NCBI GenBank assembly: GCA_030522415.1
Contig: CM060106.1
Coordinates: 30,734,485 to 30,798,484, forward strand
From: Channallabes apus
Lineage: Eukaryota; Chordata; Actinopteri; Siluriformes; Clariidae
DNA length: 64,000 bases
Direction of reading: 5' to 3'
Shown: piece by piece, positions 1 through 10,313 of the stretch
Position numbering within the stretch: position 1 is the stretch's first letter
Layout: each line of letters begins with the position of its first letter
Translations under genes and position numbers: made by a program
Notes under the pieces: generated by a model
Told to the model about the DNA's origin: nothing
Seen by the model: the letters and a program-made list of their open reading frames with translations, nothing else
Database searches by the model: none

Positions 1-293
1 CAAATAACTTAAACTTTTAGTTCAGAATCCTAATGTCTTAGTGCAATTAAGTCAAATTTAAAACATACCAAAATGGACGGTCCAGTGTATCCAAGAAAGA
101 TCCCCTCCCAAACAGGCAGTAAAGAACTGGATCAGGGTGGATTGGAAGAGAGAAGAAGAGAACACATTAAGATCTTAGATTTAAAAGAAAAACGTAATCT
201 GAGATTTGCGACAGACGAACGTGGCTGAGCATGAGCTTTATTTACAGCAGCAACAATAAGAATTAAAATAACAATACAAAAAAAATATCTTAC
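1..293. other. Unassigned left-edge sequence
   Basis: No protein-coding frame or repeat was recognised. If the minus-strand splice donor at 293/294 is real, this stretch is the start of an intron of a gene running off the left edge. Confidence 0.3.
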
Positions 294-480
294 CGTCATT
301 GTCTCTTGAGCTTGCAGGTATTTTACATTTCAGAATCTTCTCCTCTGTCCCTCAGAGACTGCTTTCCTCCTCAACCTGTAGCTCAGCAGCGTGTCTTCAC
401 TCCTCTGAATTTACACACAACCGATGACCATTTGAAGGACGACTGTTTCCCATTAGCTGGTTCATATCACGTTACGTCTG
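294..480 (-). other. Candidate first exon with start codon, minus strand
   Basis: Seen: on the minus strand an ATG (297-299) is followed by one ACG codon and then a good vertebrate splice donor (GTAAG at 293-289). A CCAAT-box, GC-rich block lies 20-200 bp upstream on the same strand. Inference: a 5'UTR exon that ends just after the initiation codon, with the rest of the gene left of the window. The product cannot be named. The 5' boundary is a guess. A chance ATG/GTAAG juxtaposition is the alternative. The 62-codon plus-strand frame overlapping it has no recognisable features. Confidence 0.3.
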
Positions 481-499
481 TACCTGAGCAATAAACGTT

Positions 500-690
500 G
501 GCGTTTTCCGCATCAGGTCCCGCCCTCACTCGCGCGCTTATTTAAATGCGCCAGTAATGAAGAGGTAATTAGAATATCTCCGCCTCCGGCTGCTGATCAG
601 CCAATCAGAAACAAGATTAGAATGTTCCCGCCTCCAGCTTCTGATTGGCTGTGGCAGTTAACACGGAGACTTCGTGAAGTTTTCTCTAAT
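500..690 (-). promoter_or_regulatory. CCAAT-box promoter-like block with 48-bp tandem duplication
   Basis: The block holds CpGs in otherwise AT-rich DNA. It has two CCAAT boxes: ccaatcag at 601-608 and its inverted form ctgattgg at 641-648. The segment beginning attagaat...ccgcctcc at 568 is repeated at 616, an offset of 48 bp, so each repeat carries one GC-rich cctcc motif and one CCAAT motif in opposite orientations. Paired NF-Y-type sites near a CpG-rich start are typical of TATA-less promoters. The direction is inferred from the minus-strand donor at 293; bidirectional activity is possible. Confidence 0.45.
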
Positions 691-1687
691 GTTTTTGGTA
701 CAAAAATGACACCATAGTTCCCCTAATACAAGCTAAATATCAAAATGTAACTTAAAGCGATGCTTTAAAACAGCTACACAGCAAATACATTAACATTGTG
801 TCAGAATATTCAGGCATGCATTAAGAAAGCTGATGGCTAGATTGCCATGGTGATATTTTAGACCAACTGTAATACAAAATATATTTTTTGATAAGTATCA
901 GTCTCCTAAATTCTCTTCACATTCTTTGAAGGCATGAAGCAGATACTATAGCCTACATGTAAGTGATAATGTAAGAATAATCTTTTAAAAAATCATGAAA
1001 AAATGCTAAACTTGCATCTAGAACTTAAATATCAAAGTATTATAAAACTAATATGATTTACCTCAAAATTACAAGAAAAACAATAAAAAAAATAGTATGG
1101 ACATTAACCTTTATCTAATGAGTTTTGTATTTAATTACAATTTATTATTGTAATTTTACATAAAGTTACACGTAATTTACAAAAACAGAAAAAACACAGT
1201 AAAAATAATATGGTATTTTTACTGTTAAAAAATGTGAAAAAAGAAACAAATTTTTCAATATTGAAATAATACTTAAAAAAATAGTCGACTTTTACTTTTA
1301 CAGAGATTTGTATGTAGTTTAAAAAAAAAGGAAAACTACTATAAAATTTGAAAGTTATTTTCCGTAAATTTAGGACTTTTTACAGTGTATGATATTACTA
1401 TTATAATGAACCCTAGGCACGTTACAGCCGTCAAGAGCATTAATACAAAATCTTGTATAATGTTTATTTTGTGGCACATTTGCAAATGTGCAATGTGCAA
1501 ATAAACATTTATATATAATACAAATATATATTGTTTATGATGAAAAATTAGTTGAAAAACTAATTTTATTATAAAATAAACAATATAAAAGTATACATGT
1601 TGTATATGAAAAAATATTTCTATTACAGTATATGATCTTGGTCTTGCTCCACATTATAAAAGCATGATGCATGATGTGGTGGAGAAT
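691..1687. other. AT-rich intergenic sequence
   Basis: No gene seen. About 1137-1391 resembles a decayed actgtaaaaa-type MITE (ends in tttttacagtgta), at low confidence. A perfect 18-bp palindrome lies at 1474-1491. Positions 1446-1482, read on the minus strand, match the 3' end of the L1-type fragment at 7553-7590. Confidence 0.4.
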
Positions 1688-1905
1688 AGGCGGGGCAGAC
1701 TGGGACCAAAAAGGGGCATAAAAAGTAGTATAAAGATATAACACAATACGGAAATCAATGCAATTTAAACATATTATTTGAAGTATCACTGAACATATAT
1801 TGGGTCATATTAGTAAAGCAAAGAAATAAAGGAAAGAACATCAAGACAAACTACATATACATCTATAAAGACAATATTTTACAAAGAATGGCAATAAAAC
1901 TGAAC

Positions 1906-2273
1906 ATTCATTCATTAATTCATTTTCTATACCGCTTAATCCTGTGTTCAGTGTCGCAGGGGACCTGGAGCCTATCCCAGGAGACTTCGGGCACTAGGCA
2001 GGGTACACCCTGGACAGGGTGCCAGTCCATCGCAGGGCACACACACATACACACACTCACACACCCAATCACACACTATGGGCAATTTTAGCCTAACCTG
2101 CATATCTTTGGACTGTGGGAGGAAACCAGAGTACCCGTAGGAAACCCACCAAGCACGGGGAGAACATGCAAACTCCATGCACACAGAGACGGGAATCGAG
2201 CCTGGCCGGGGAATCGAACCCAGACACTGGAGGTGCAAGGCGACAGTGCTAACCACTACACCACCGCGCCGCC
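1906..2273 (-). mobile_element. tRNA-derived SINE, full-length, 11-bp target duplication
   Basis: On the minus strand it starts with a tRNA-like head: an A-box-like gtagtggttagcac and a B-box ggttcgattcccc. A core with the cctcccacagtccaaag motif follows, then a CA-rich stretch and an (AATG)n tail. It is flanked by taaaactgaac at 1895-1905 and again at 2274-2284. hAT copy 2 (about 26893) has the uninterrupted sequence, an empty site. It belongs to a widespread fish SINE type; Mermaid-like is from memory. Confidence 0.9.
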
Positions 2274-2277
2274 TAAA

Positions 2278-2491
2278 ACTGAACAGGTAAGCTGAAATAA
2301 AATCAGTAGCAGCATTAGCTCACGCTAGTAAACTAGTTACTTATTTTAATTACTGTATTATGGTAGTCAATATTCATTTGAAATAAGGCTGAGAAACATT
2401 ATTTTTAATTAATATTGACTACCATAATAATTACTAGCACGAGTTAATGCTGCTACTGATTTTATTCCAGCTTAACTGTTCAGTTTGATTG
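2278..2491. repeat. Central hairpin of hAT copy 1
   Basis: An inverted repeat with arms of about 80-95 bp: ctgaacaggtaagctg... on the left and ...cagcttaactgttcag on the right, around a loop containing two facing copies of gtagtcaatatt. The homologous hairpin in copy 2 is at 26697-26893. Confidence 0.85.
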
Positions 2492-3531
2492 TGATTCTTT
2501 TCACTTGGCTCTGGTAGATCAGGGGAGACGTATTGGTCATCATCAGCAGGCACTGGTTCATCATCACTGACCCTGCTGCACTTGCAGCTTAAACTGATGA
2601 GTGGTATATCTTACACTGCATCAGGATGATACTCCCTGCAAAATGTTCATGATATCTCACAAACAAAAAGGCCAATTTGTCTTTTCCTCATAAAGTGTTT
2701 AGGTGAAATTCCACCCATACAAGTGTGACAAATATGCAAAGAAAAAAATCAGGAAGGGGCAAATACTTCCATGGCACTGCACATGTAGTCAGATTGTTCC
2801 ACTAGGATGAAACTGTGCCAGGTGGAGTTAAAGCACTTTTAAAATCATACTAACTTTACACTGATCTGAATAACTTTGAATAATGAACTTGTTGTTCTTT
2901 CCTTTGTTTCTTTGTTTTACAAATATGACCCAATATATGTTCAGTGATACTTTTTTATTTACATTTTTGTTTGTGTTATATTTTTATACTAGTATGTAGT
3001 TTTAAAAATAAATCTCCACTATAATGAGCCAGTGTATTATGATGTGGGATGTGGTAGGCTGCTGGATCCAGCCTCGCTGTCCCTGACAGTAATGTTAGAG
3101 CAATCAGAGCCTGCGGAACTGGAACTTTCCTTCATACCAAAGGCAGAAACTGTTCATTTGAAGCATTTCACAGCATTTACCTCTAAAGCTTTTTCTTATT
3201 TTCGTGTAACATTCAGCTCCACCTTTTCTTCTTCCTCCTTTTCATTCATTAAACTTGTTAATTTGCTCAAAGAAATTCGCTGCATCGAGAAAGGATCAAT
3301 ATCTCTCCCTCCGTAAATTAAAAGTGAAGGTGTTTAATTAATATCGAGGGACCAATACATCCGCATGCGCAGAAACATAAACACACTGTTAGCTTCTCCG
3401 CTTTATTTTTAATATTGTTCGCGGCAGCGTAACAGCCCGTTAATTCATGAACTGATGAGAAGGACAAACTGATCGATGCCCGTTCTTTTTACATTAAAAA
3501 ATAATAATTTTGGGCAGAGACGTCTGCTCGG

Positions 3532-3804
3532 CAGTGGCGGTTTTAGGCATGGGCGAACGCCCAGGGCGGAATTTTTTCATGTCTCATGGGGGGCGGCAAA
3601 CGAACCTGAAGAAAAAAATAATAATCTGTGCCGCTAAGCGGTTTTCTATTATCTTTAATACCTCCGCTGCTGCTGAAGGAGCCGCACAGAAGCTAAGCGA
3701 GCGGAGAGGAAAGGGGATGCTGGGGAGGGGGATGGGGAGGCGATGACGGGGAGCGCCAGAAGGGAGTCTCACCCGGGGAGCAATTCAGTGTAGAACCGCC
3801 ACTG
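3532..3804. mobile_element. hAT-type MITE, 273 bp
   Basis: Ends are cagtggcggttttag... and ...gtagaaccgccactg, a terminal inverted repeat. Flanks are ctgctcgg (3524-3531) and ctgctagg (3805-3812), an 8-bp duplication with one mismatch, which is the hAT hallmark. It has no credible coding capacity; open frames inside are incidental. Confidence 0.85.
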
Positions 3805-3869
3805 CTGCTAGGTCTTGTTAATTTGTTTTAAAAACCCCAATTCTGCGAATTCCCCCATATACTTCCTGA

Positions 3870-5723
3870 TCGCTCCGTACAAACTGTGCGTTTTTTTCCT
3901 TCTTAATTTATTTATTTTACTTTCATTCGCTAAGAGTACTTCAGGTTTAGTGACCTATGACAGTAGAACACTACTGGATATAGGAATTCAGATTTCGGCG
4001 CTTACTTATACCACCTTTAAGCCTGACCCGTCGTGGCCCTCTGAGATACTATGCTGCTCAGACGACAACAACAATGGACGGGAAGCTAACTCGCGGGGAA
4101 GAACAAAGAAGCGTCGAGGGAAACGCGCCGGCGTCCGTAACAGAATGAGAGAACAAGCTCATCGCACCCCTCTGCCGAGTATCCTGCTGGCTAATGTACA
4201 GTCACTGGAGAATAAGCTTGATGACCTCAGAGCCAGAGTTACTTTCCAGCGAGATATCAGGGATTGTGAACTTCTGTGCTTTACAGAAACATGGCTGACC
4301 CCCATTGTGCCGGACCGAGTCGTAACCCCATCGGACTCATTCTCTGTGTTCCGCATGGACAGGACGGCAGAGTCTAACAAAGCTAAAGGTGGAGGTGTGT
4401 GCTTCATGGTCAACAAGAAGTGGTGCGATGCGAGGAGTGTTTCCATTCTCTCCAGTAGTTGCTCGCCTCATTTGGAATATCTGAGTGTTACAGTAAGTGT
4501 CGTCCTTTCTACCTGCCTCGCGAGTTCACCTCGGTCATTGCCACGGCGGTCTACATCACACCCCACGCGGACACAGGCACTGCTCTGTCTGAACTACATG
4601 ATGTGCTGAGTGAGTTCCAAAACAAACACCCGGATGCAGCGCACATTGTAGCAGGTGACTTTAATAAAGCGAACCTCAGACAGGTTATGCCAAACTTTCA
4701 TCAACATGTTACATGTCCGACGAGGGGACTCAACATTCTGGACCACTGCTACACACCATACAAGCGGGGCTACAAAGCTGTTTCACATCCAGCATTCGGG
4801 AAATCAGACCACAACGCCATTTTCCTCATACCGGAATATCAACAAAGCTTTCGTCGTGAAGCTCCGGTCATGAGGGAGGTGCAACGCTGGTCTGCCCAAT
4901 CAGAAACTACGCTACAGGACGCGCTCGATGACGTAGATTGGGACATGTTCCGAGCCTGCGCAGTAGACATCAACGAGTTTGCGGATGAAGTGGAGAACCT
5001 GGCACTATGGTGTGAAGAAAACTGCCTCCGACTGAACGTCAGTAAGACGAAGGAGCTGGTGGTGGACCTCAGAAGGGGACAACTGGACCACAAACCCCTC
5101 ATCATCAATGGAGCTCCAGTGGAGAGAGTGAGCAGATTTGGGAATAGCTGTGTACAGGACAGGAAAGCCCTCCAGAGAGTGATCCGGGCAGCTGAACGCT
5201 GCTGCAGGTTAACTCTCCCCTCCATGCAGGACATCTACACCAGGAGATGTAAAACCAGGGCAGCTTGAATCATTAAGGACTTGTCACACCCAAATAACGG
5301 ACTGTTCAAACTTCTCCATTCAGGCAGAAGGTTCCGGGTCATTATGGCCAAAACGGAGAGACTCCGGAGGAGTCTTTTATCCACAGGCGATTAGACTCCT
5401 CAACCATGATGGGCCACTCTCCCATTCATAAGACTGTACCAGTTCACCCACACACTGCTGTGCTGACATTCCACACTGCACACTGCACTTTAGTCTGGAC
5501 TGTAAGCATCACTTGCACTAACATTTTATCCTGCTCATATACACACTTTATTATTATGTTTACATTTGCACCTTTTTTTTTTTTTTTTCAATTTCTATTT
5601 ATAGATTATTCCTTTTGTTTCTTGTTATTTGCACAAAGTAGGAGCGGTTCAGGATACATTTCACTGCGTGTTGTACTTGTATAACTATGCATGTGACAAA
5701 TAAAGAATCTTGAATCTTGAATC
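3870..5723 (+). mobile_element. L2/CR1-type LINE, internally deleted
   Basis: Non-LTR retrotransposon. An apurinic endonuclease domain is readable at about 4170-4860 (motifs LLANVQSLENK, CFTETWL, VAGDFN, SDHNAIF), with a frameshift near 4493. The frame then passes straight from an EFADEVEN segment (near 4990) into the end of the reverse transcriptase (CLRLNVSKTKELVVDLRRG, about 5020-5070), so the RT catalytic core is absent. A second deletion near 5134 removes the block with KYLGVHISED that is present in the fragment at 5826-6195. The 3' end has a poly-T run and finishes in ataaagaatcttgaatcttg, a typical L2-family A-rich repeat tail. It cannot be autonomous. The 5' boundary is approximate. 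Confidence 0.85.
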
Positions 5724-5825
5724 AACAGCGAAACTGGTTTGATAACTTCACACCTATCATGAATGAAAGGTGAGATGGGGGATTACAGTAACTGTAGGTG
5801 CGCTTCATCTCGGAGCACGCTGTTG

Positions 5826-6195
5826 GGTGGACTTCAGAAGGGGACAACTGGACCACAAACCCCTCATCATCAATGGAGCTCCAGTGGAGAGAGTGAGCAG
5901 CTTCAAGTACTTGGGCGTCCACATCTCCGAGGATCTGACTTTGACTGAGCATATCTGTGCTCAGACGAAAAGGGCAAAGCAGCGTCTGTACCACCTGAGG
6001 CAGTTGAGGAAGTTTGGGGTTTCTCCTGCTGTCCTTAAGGCTTTCTACTCGGGTGCTGTTGAGAGCATCCTCACACAGAACATTTCATCCTGGTTTGGGA
6101 ATAGCTGTGTACAGGACAGGAAAGCCCTCCAGAGAGTGATCCGGGCAGCTGAACGCTGCTGCAGGTTAACTCTCCCCTCCATGCAGGACATCTAT
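5826..6195 (+). mobile_element. L2-type LINE fragment, RT C-terminal region
   Basis: Continuous frame of RT C-terminal sequence: LDHKPLIINGAPVERVSSFK, KYLGVHISED, AVESILT, ALQRVIRAAERCCRLTLP. It is nearly identical to the preceding LINE where both exist, but retains about 200 bp that the first copy lost. It ends abruptly at the same ATCTA region without a 3' tail, so it is a fragment or the product of rearrangement rather than a standard 5'-truncated insertion. Confidence 0.8.
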
Positions 6196-6865
6196 TGTAT
6201 TCAACGAATAGACTTTAAAAAATCATGTTTGCTTCAGCATTGGAAACAATATTGTGTTAGGGTAACTTTATTAAAAATTATACATTTTTGTATTATTTGC
6301 TCACATATAAATTTATTTGATGGCGGGCATCTTTAAATTTGAACAGAAAATAATAGTTGGCTGGTAGGCACGTTATTTTTCATATAACTTAAACGGCTGA
6401 ATGAAGTTAAATATACACAACAAATTAATAATTGTGTTTGCTTTACATTTGAGCATTGAGTAAACAACTTTTTCATTGCATATATACTACCATATAATAT
6501 ATTTGTGTCTAATACTGTTTTATTCATATTTTAAAATGTAACCTACGTATCTACAGTATAAGCATATTTAACTACACTTCAGCAGTCAATGAGAAATGTG
6601 GTCGGTCTGGCTTTTAGATAAAGTTCACATTTGATACAATTTTATTATTTAATTAATTATCTTATTATAAACATGATTCTTATTCTCTATATTCTTGTCG
6701 AGTATAGTCCTTCATGTCTACATTTTTTGCACGCATTTATCATCCTTTTGATCAAAACGCTGCCTTTTGTTAAGGCTGTCGGTTTATACAAGCCGATGAA
6801 TGAATTTTAGATGAATTTTAAAGCATCTTTTTAGGCCTAAATATTTTTCATCAAACGTGCTTCCA
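6196..6865. other. AT-rich sequence, nothing recognised
   Basis: No coding frame, RNA or repeat boundary was identified. Short frames are consistent with chance. Confidence 0.5.
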
Positions 6866-6869
6866 ACCA

Positions 6870-7590
6870 ACCAACTCTAGAATGTAGGATCTCCAATAAA
6901 ATTTCCCTCTCGGATATTAAATGGCATAAAGCCTGGCTTTTGCCTAATAAATACTGCATCTCTAACATCTCTGTTCATTTTAAGATTCTCCACAAAATTT
7001 ACCCTGTAAACTCAGTTTTATCTAAATACTTGGAGGTAGAGAATAAATGTTTTTTTTGTGATACGTTAAATGAATCTCTGATTCATTTGTTTGTTGAGGG
7101 TGAGAAAACAAAAAAAATTCTCAACTCTTTTAAAAGACCACCTCTTGAACCACCTTAATGTATCTCACTCCTTTACTATTAAAGATATAGTCTTTTATTA
7201 TGAGAATGCGGAAAATAAACCGCTTGAATTTGTTGTTGTTTATTTTATTTTACATGCAAAATACTTTATACATAAACAGAGAATTAAAAAGGAACAATTG
7301 TACTTGCATATTTTCCTTCTAGAAATGACCTCAATTTTAAACTCTTAAATTAAGTAAATTTAATAAGAAGAATATACTTCTAGATTATTATGATATTATT
7401 TTTTATTGAAGTGTCTCTTGCTACATCTTTTCACGGTTTATAACATAATTTAAATTCTCTCGTGTATTTTAACCTTTCTTTGGACTCTCGAATCTATAGT
7501 TCTTTGTCCCTTATATTTTATTTGTTCTAATTAATGTTTTTTTTTTCCTGTATAAATGTGCCACAAAATAAATATTATACAAGATTTTGG
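6870..7590 (+). mobile_element. L1/Tx1-type LINE, 5'-truncated 3' end
   Basis: The frame at 6880-7160 reads as the C-terminal end of an L1-type RT protein: LPNKYCISNISVHFK, ILHKIYPVN, and the zinc-knuckle-like CFFC...H in which the final Cys is replaced (IHLFVEG). A frameshift near 7095-7160 moves the remaining frame to about 7348. The 3'UTR ends at ...tatacaagattttg (7590), an end shared with a short minus-strand segment at 1446-1482. Most of ORF2 and all of ORF1 are absent. Confidence 0.7.
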
Positions 7591-7660
7591 GCACTGACTG
7601 GGAATCGAACCTGGGCCTTCCGCACGGCAGGCGAATTACCTACCACTGAGCCACCGTGTA
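7591..7660 (-). tRNA. tRNA-Gly(GCC)-like sequence, probably pseudo
   Basis: The minus strand reads ggtggctcagtggtag (A box), an anticodon arm with loop CTGCCGT (anticodon GCC, plus-strand 7626-7628), then aggcccaggttcgattccc (B box). Order and spacing match vertebrate tRNA-Gly-GCC. The acceptor halves (TACACGG versus TCAGTGC) do not pair and the T stem has two mismatches, so a tRNA pseudogene or the head of a tRNA-derived SINE is more likely than a working tRNA. It abuts the L1 fragment 3' end exactly. Confidence 0.5.
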
Positions 7661-7689
7661 TATTTCAAGCGCACAAATCTTTGTAGTCT

Positions 7690-8668
7690 TTTTTCACACA
7701 CGCGGAACGAGGGGCAGAGCGGAACGAGGTGAATCCAAGTGCAGATGACGTGCAACAATGTCAGACGAGAGCGCGGTCGGAATGCAGAAGTCAATACCGG
7801 GAGATCCGTCAGCACAGCGTCTAAGCCAAATCGTAAAGCGAGAGCCGTAGTAAAAAAAAAAAGGAAGCGTTAAATCGGTAACCGGGAAATCTAGCAGCGA
7901 GGTGACAATCCATTCATTCATTCATTTTCTATACCGCTTAATCCTGTGTTCAGGGTCGCGGGGGACCTGGAGCCTATCCCAGGAGACTTCGGGCACTAGG
8001 CGGGGTACGCCCTGGACAGGATGCCAATCCATCGCAGGGCACACACATACACACACACTCACACACCCAATCACACACTATGGGCAATTTGGGAACGCCA
8101 ATTAGCCTAACCTGCATATCTTTGGACTGTGGGAGGAAACCGGAGTACCCGGATGAAACCCACCAAGCACGGGGAGAACATGCAAACTCCATGGACACAG
8201 AGACAGGAATCGAGCCTGGCCGGGGAATCGAACCCAGGTGCAAGGTGACAGTGCTAACCACTACACCACCGCGCCGCCAGGTGACAATCCAAAAAACGAA
8301 AAACAAAAGCCGTGGTCAAAACAAGGAAGCGCGAGGTCAATACCGGGAGATCAAAGAACGAGGCAAACAAATCCGAGACGAGAAAGCGAAAATGAGAAAC
8401 AAAACAAGCTTGACAACATGAAATCAAGAGAAAACAAACGCGAGAAAATCGAGGCATGAAGCACACAAGATAATCCAGCGATTTAAGCAGTGCACGGCGC
8501 GTGCTTAAATGCTGGAGTAATCAGAAGGGAATTAGAGACAGGTGTGCAGACGGGGCGGAAACGGGGGCGTGGTTAAAGGATACAGACAGACTAGGGTAAA
8601 CATGAGCACATGGAGCAAGTGACAGCGTGGGGAAAAAAAAGAGACCACGAGGCGGACAGGGGATAAGT
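7690..8668 (-). mobile_element. Ty3/gypsy 3' LTR region, interrupted by a SINE
   Basis: Positions 8596-8668 repeat 10237-10308 in the same orientation: acatgagcacatggagcaag and gcggacaggggataa. This identifies LTR sequence of one gypsy element reading on the minus strand. The intact LTR start seen at 10313 (TGTCATGATTTATCC on the minus strand) is trimmed here at ttatcc, where the LINE piece begins. Further in, gcttaaatcgctgg may be the LTR TATA region. The outer (left) boundary is uncertain. Confidence 0.6.
7912..8278 (-). mobile_element. tRNA-derived SINE, full-length, 12-bp target duplication
   Basis: Same family and orientation as 1906-2273, with the (CATT)n tail at the left and the tRNA-like head at the right. 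The exact duplication aggtgacaatcc lies at 7900-7911 and 8279-8290. It inserted into the gypsy LTR region, so it is younger than that element. Confidence 0.92.
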
Positions 8669-9076
8669 CTGCTGTTGTGAGTGTCAAAACGGGCAAATAA
8701 TGCATTCATCTCATTCAGCAGAGAGATAGAGCTGTCACATGTCCGCTGTGGGGGCTTGTAATCAGTGAGGGTCTGTAACCCATGCCACAGACTCTGTGTG
8801 TCTCTGCTGTTGCTGAAGCGATGGGCAACTCTCTTGGAGTACTGTCTCTTTGCCTGTTTGATGCTGCGAGACAGGTTGGCCCTAGCTGTCCTCAGGGCCA
8901 CTGCATCTCCAGATTTGAAGGCAGTGTTTCGTACCTTCAGTAGTCTGTAGACCTCCCCTGTTAGCCACGGTTTCTGGTTTGCTCGGACAGTGATGGTCAT
9001 CAATGCACTTGTTGATGTACTGTTGGCAGTGACAGTTTCTGTATACTCCTGTAGGCCTGTGAAGTTGTTGTGAGAG
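8669..9076 (-). mobile_element. Captured L2-type LINE fragment inside the gypsy element
   Basis: The minus-strand frame encodes the EN-RT linker of an L2-like LINE (ITVRANQKPWLTGEVYRLL, AKRQYSKRVAHRFS). It is an inverted duplicate of 10508-10912; reading by eye I see one mismatch (near 9014/10571) in about 405 bp. It sits between the gypsy integrase end and the 3' LTR, where only the polypurine tract is expected. Confidence 0.85.
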
Positions 9077-10235
9077 AAATTAACTTGGGGTCTAGGACAA
9101 ACTTGGCAGGGATCCAGCTTCTCTCCTCAGGTCCATAGCCCTCCCAGTCCACCAGGAACTGGATGCCTCTACCTCGGCGGCGAGCTTTCAGGAGTCGGTT
9201 GACGGCGTAGGCTTCACTGCCATCAATGATACGGGGCGGAGGTAGAGGGTGAATGGGGGGACTTAATGGGCATGAAGTGAGACGGCGCAGCTGGGACACG
9301 TGGAACGTAGGATTGATTCGCCGCATAGTTGAGGGAAGCAAGAGTCTAACAGCGCAGGGATTGACTATCTTAGTGATGGTGAAGGGGCCGAGGTAACGAG
9401 GGGAAAGTTTGCGACAGGTGGTCTTTAGGCGGATGTCTCTGGTGGCGAGCAGGACTCTCTGCCCCACCCTGTACTTGGGAGCCTGAGAGCATCTGCGGTC
9501 GGCCTGTCTCTTGTATCTTCTGCCGACCCGTAACAGCGTTCTCCTTGCTTGCAGCCAGGTCTTTCTGCAGCGTCTGACAAAAGCTTGGGCGGATGGGACA
9601 CTGACCTCCTCCTCCTGAGACGGGAATAAGGGCGGTTGATAAAAGTTGGCGAATCCCAAGAATCTTTGAAGTTCCTGTCTTGTGGTGGGCGTGGGCCAAT
9701 TTGTGACTGCATGGAGTTTAGCAGGCTCCATTTCAATGCCTGAGGGGCCAATGACGAAGCCCAGGAATGTGGTGATCGTTGTATGAAATTCACACTTCTC
9801 CGCTTTAACAAATAGATTGTTCTCTAAGAGTCTTTGCAGCACCTGTCTAACATGATGTTGGTGCTCCCCTAGGTCTCGAGAGAAGATTAGAATATCGTCC
9901 AGGTAGACAAAGACTAATAAATTCAGGAAATCCCTGAGGACATCGTTGATGAGGGCCTGAAAGACGGCCGGGGCATTGGTCAGGCCAAACGGAACCACCA
10001 GGTACTACCAATTGATTTGTCCTAGGCCTAGGATGACAGTAGCGTGTGATCTCTCCATTATAAATAATGATGTCTGCTCTAAATGGTTGCCCGATATTCT
10101 TAGGCTGATGAGAGGAGTTCTGTGAGTGATAGATGGGAGCGGGCTGCCATCGAGTGCTTGAACCTTGAGGTGGCTCTCCAAGGGTAGATTCCTAGAGCCT
10201 TGGCTGACGCTGCATCGATCAGATTGCGATCGATT
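9077..10235 (-). pseudogene. Ty3/gypsy pol remnant: protease, RT and integrase C-terminus joined by deletions
   Basis: The minus strand shows three pol pieces. First, a protease tail at about 10235-10010 (VQALDGSPLPSITHRTP, VILGLG). Then the reverse transcriptase palm from 9998 ([16 protein letters not shown] at residues 32-35, [11 protein letters not shown] to about residue 121). Then an integrase C-terminal domain ([33 protein letters not shown]) and a chromodomain at residues 262-305 ([13 protein letters not shown]), typical of chromovirus-type gypsy elements. RT thumb, RNase H and the integrase catalytic core are missing, yet the RT-integrase junction keeps frame. The 332-codon frame runs on into the captured LINE piece. 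It cannot mobilise itself. No gag or envelope was seen. Confidence 0.85.
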
Positions 10236-10313
10236 GTAAACATGAGCACATGGAGCAAGTGACAGCGTGGGGAAAAAAAGAGAGCACAAGGCGGACAGGG
10301 GATAAATCATGAC
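10236..10313 (-). mobile_element. Ty3/gypsy 5' LTR fragment
   Basis: The first ~78 bp of the LTR on the minus strand, beginning TGTCATGATTTATCCCC and ending at tgtttac. It matches 8596-8668 apart from a few substitutions. The rest of the 5' LTR, primer-binding site, gag and the start of protease have been lost between this point and the protease tail. Confidence 0.75.

Larger units (their letters stand above)
1688..3490 (-). mobile_element. hAT transposon copy 1, truncated
   Basis: This is the inverted counterpart of the hAT copy at 22396-27173. Matching blocks include the terminus near 1690 (a degraded cccagtccgcccctg end), the central hairpin at 2278-2491, and 3030-3490. Read on the minus strand, 2590-2475 encodes the same acidic, DDD-containing transposase exon as copy 2, but its splice donor is CAG|TTAAGC instead of CAG|GTAAGC. 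The other terminus is missing, since similarity stops near 3490, so no target duplication can be shown. It lacks the Tc1 found in copy 2 and carries a SINE that copy 2 lacks. Confidence 0.75.

Noticed and set aside
1972..2256. 94-codon minus-strand frame (and similar ones at 7974-8306, 61136-61324) as genes
   Set aside because: They lie wholly in SINE copies and recur wherever the SINE occurs.
3032..3316. 94-codon frame and its near-identical minus-strand counterpart at 25868-26143 as a conserved gene
   Set aside because: Both are the same internal segment of hAT copies; the shared open frame reflects recent common descent.
8521..9003. 160-codon minus-strand frame as one protein
   Set aside because: It is a chimera of the captured LINE fragment and LTR sequence read through the junction; the second half has no protein character.
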